DNA of 23,611 bases, from positions 1-23,611 of the IMG/VR virus record IMGVR_UViG_3300021957_000309; one strand, written 5' to 3'. The notes below the pieces were generated by a model, which saw only the letters and a program-made list of their open reading frames with translations, was not told the DNA's origin and did no database searches. Position 1 is the stretch's first letter, and the number at the start of each line of letters is the position of its first letter. The position numbers and the translations under genes are program-made. The stretch is from a virus. Below are positions 22,498 to 23,611 of this stretch, piece by piece.

Positions 22498-23611
22498 ATG
22501 GAAGAAAATAAAGACGTCGTAGTTGACGAAACACCAACTGCTGCAGAAAAGGAAGAACAAGTACTTGAAGCAGCCGGACAAGATACAGGTAAGGCCAAAG
22601 ATGGTACTTACAAAGTGGATTTAAGTAAACCACCTAAAACAGAAACAGATGCCGTTCAAGAACAAAGCGCAGATGAAAGCGTGCCAAGCGGAAGCAGCAC
22701 GGATGAAAAAACTGGGGAAGAAACCGAAGTGGAATTGCAAGAAGTACAGCAAGAAGAAAATCAATTAACTTTAGAAGAGGTAATTGAAGAAGAAACTAAA
22801 GAAGAACCCAAAGAAGATCCTGTACAGGAACTTAAAGAAGAAATAGAAGACGCTGTGCAAGAATCGCAAGATACGGCTACAGCATTACCAGAAAACATTC
22901 AAAAAGTTGTAGACTTCATGAATGAGACTGGTGGAACGTTAGAAGATTATGTAAAACTTAATCAAGATTATTCTAACATCGATGATTCAACTCTTTTATA
23001 CGAATATTATTCTCAAACTAAAGGTCATCTTACTAAAGATGAAATAGATTTTTTAATTGAAGATAAGTTTGTATCAGACGACGAAGTTGATGATCCAAAA
23101 GATATTAAGCGTAAGCAGTTAGCTTACAAAGAAGAAATTGCAAAAGCTAAAGGCTATTTGGAAGGATTAAAGGGCAAGTACTACGAAGAAGTCAAGTTGG
23201 GTTCTAAGTTAACCAGCGATCAACAAAAAGCAATTGAGTTTTTCAATAATTACAACTCTGAGCAATCAGAACAGCAGGTTTTGCAGGAAAAGCAGACTGT
23301 TCATTTTAACAATGAATCTAACAAAGTTTTTAACGAGGAATTCAAAGGTTTTGAATTTAAAGTTGCAGACAAAAAATATAGATTTAATGTAAAAGATAAG
23401 CAGCAAGTTTTAGATAAGCAGTCAAACATTTTAAACGTATTAGATAAGTATATTAATAATGATAATATGTTACAAGATGCTACTGGTTATCATAAAGCAC
23501 TCTTCGTTGCAGACAATGCAGATGCAGTTGCAAATCATTTTTACGAACAAGGTAAAGCTGATGCTATAAAACAGTTAAATGCAGATTCAAAAAATATAAA
23601 TATGGATCCGC
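22498..23611 (+). CDS. Acidic scaffold-like head protein (truncated by window end)
   Basis: The frame starts at ATG 22498 (after AATTTTATA, no Shine-Dalgarno) and runs open for 371 codons to the window end. I translated it throughout and found no stop. Residues 1-135 are very acidic and Glu/Gln/Lys-rich (EEVIEEETKEEPKED). A conserved-looking helical segment follows (KVVDFMNETGGTLEDYV; YYSQTKGHLTKDEIDFLIED), then further helices ending DADAIKQLNADSK-like. Acidic coiled, low-complexity proteins placed after portal are typically scaffolding or head-assembly proteins. The capsid gene is expected beyond the right edge. It is incomplete, so length and C-terminal domain are unknown. Confidence 0.72.
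   Translation, partial: MEENKDVVVDETPTAAEKEEQVLEAAGQDTGKAKDGTYKVDLSKPPKTETDAVQEQSADESVPSGSSTDEKTGEETEVELQEVQQEENQLTLEEVIEEETKEEPKEDPVQELKEEIEDAVQESQDTATALPENIQKVVDFMNETGGTLEDYVKLNQDYSNIDDSTLLYEYYSQTKGHLTKDEIDFLIEDKFVSDDEVDDPKDIKRKQLAYKEEIAKAKGYLEGLKGKYYEEVKLGSKLTSDQQKAIEFFNNYNSEQSEQQVLQEKQTVHFNNESNKVFNEEFKGFEFKVADKKYRFNVKDKQQVLDKQSNILNVLDKYINNDNMLQDATGYHKALFVADNADAVANHFYEQGKADAIKQLNADSKNINMDP

Noticed and set aside
81-23611. GGATCCG at 81-87 and again at 23604-23610 as a terminal repeat
   Set aside because: The match is only seven bases and the surrounding sequence differs, so it is no evidence of circularity or terminal redundancy.

Overview
The window is a stretch of a tailed double-stranded DNA phage genome, or a prophage or metagenomic phage contig. 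All convincing genes of ordinary size lie on the + strand, packed end to end with 1-50 bp gaps or short overlaps. They include a large terminase subunit, a portal protein, a holin of the three-TM family, an S74-type tail-fibre chaperone domain, several large fibre/adhesin proteins and a phage-borne GroEL/GroES pair. The DNA is AT-rich. Almost no start codon has a Shine-Dalgarno sequence; starts follow A/T-rich runs instead. That is a known trait of Bacteroidetes and their phages. Together with fibre repeats of a type common in marine viruses, it suggests a marine, possibly flavobacterial, host. The host call is inference.

Layout. (1) 1-540: no ordinary gene; a GC-rich island (about half G+C over 121-420, between flanks of 15-23%) with a strong imperfect hairpin, short direct repeats and a possible minus-strand micro-ORF. 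(2) 541-2259: a basic small protein, a fibre-like protein ending in a cupredoxin-like domain, and two small unknowns. (3) 2286-4520: GroEL, GroES and a possible winged-helix protein. (4) 4517-5048: a run of tiny genes, most of them extremely lysine-rich. (5) 5045-6532: membrane and export genes: two one-TM/coiled-coil proteins, an exported thioredoxin-like protein lacking its CxxC, a CxC small protein and the holin. (6) 6534-16003: a 9.5 kb fibre/adhesin locus with beta-propeller-like, FN3-like and S74 chaperone domains. (7) 16029-17594: three conserved-looking unknowns, one of which looks like a tandem GroES-like barrel protein. (8) 17548-23611: the packaging and head module: candidate small terminase, TerL, portal and a truncated, scaffold-like acidic protein cut by the window end.

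How the genes fit together. Terminase and portal package DNA into a head probably scaffolded by the last gene. The major capsid gene probably lies beyond the right edge. The fibres give host attachment, and several may share anchor domains. GroEL and GroES probably help fold phage proteins. The holin and small membrane proteins serve lysis, though no endolysin is visible here. With all genes co-directional and hardly any intergenic room, one or a few long late transcripts starting in the 1-540 region are likely.

The strongest candidates for new biology are the cupredoxin-like fibre tip, the exported cysteine-less thioredoxin-like protein, the second (tandem) GroES-like protein, the lysine-rich micro-gene cluster, and the two compositional islands (noncoding 81-420 and inside terL). 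All family names come from motif recognition by eye; no database search was run.
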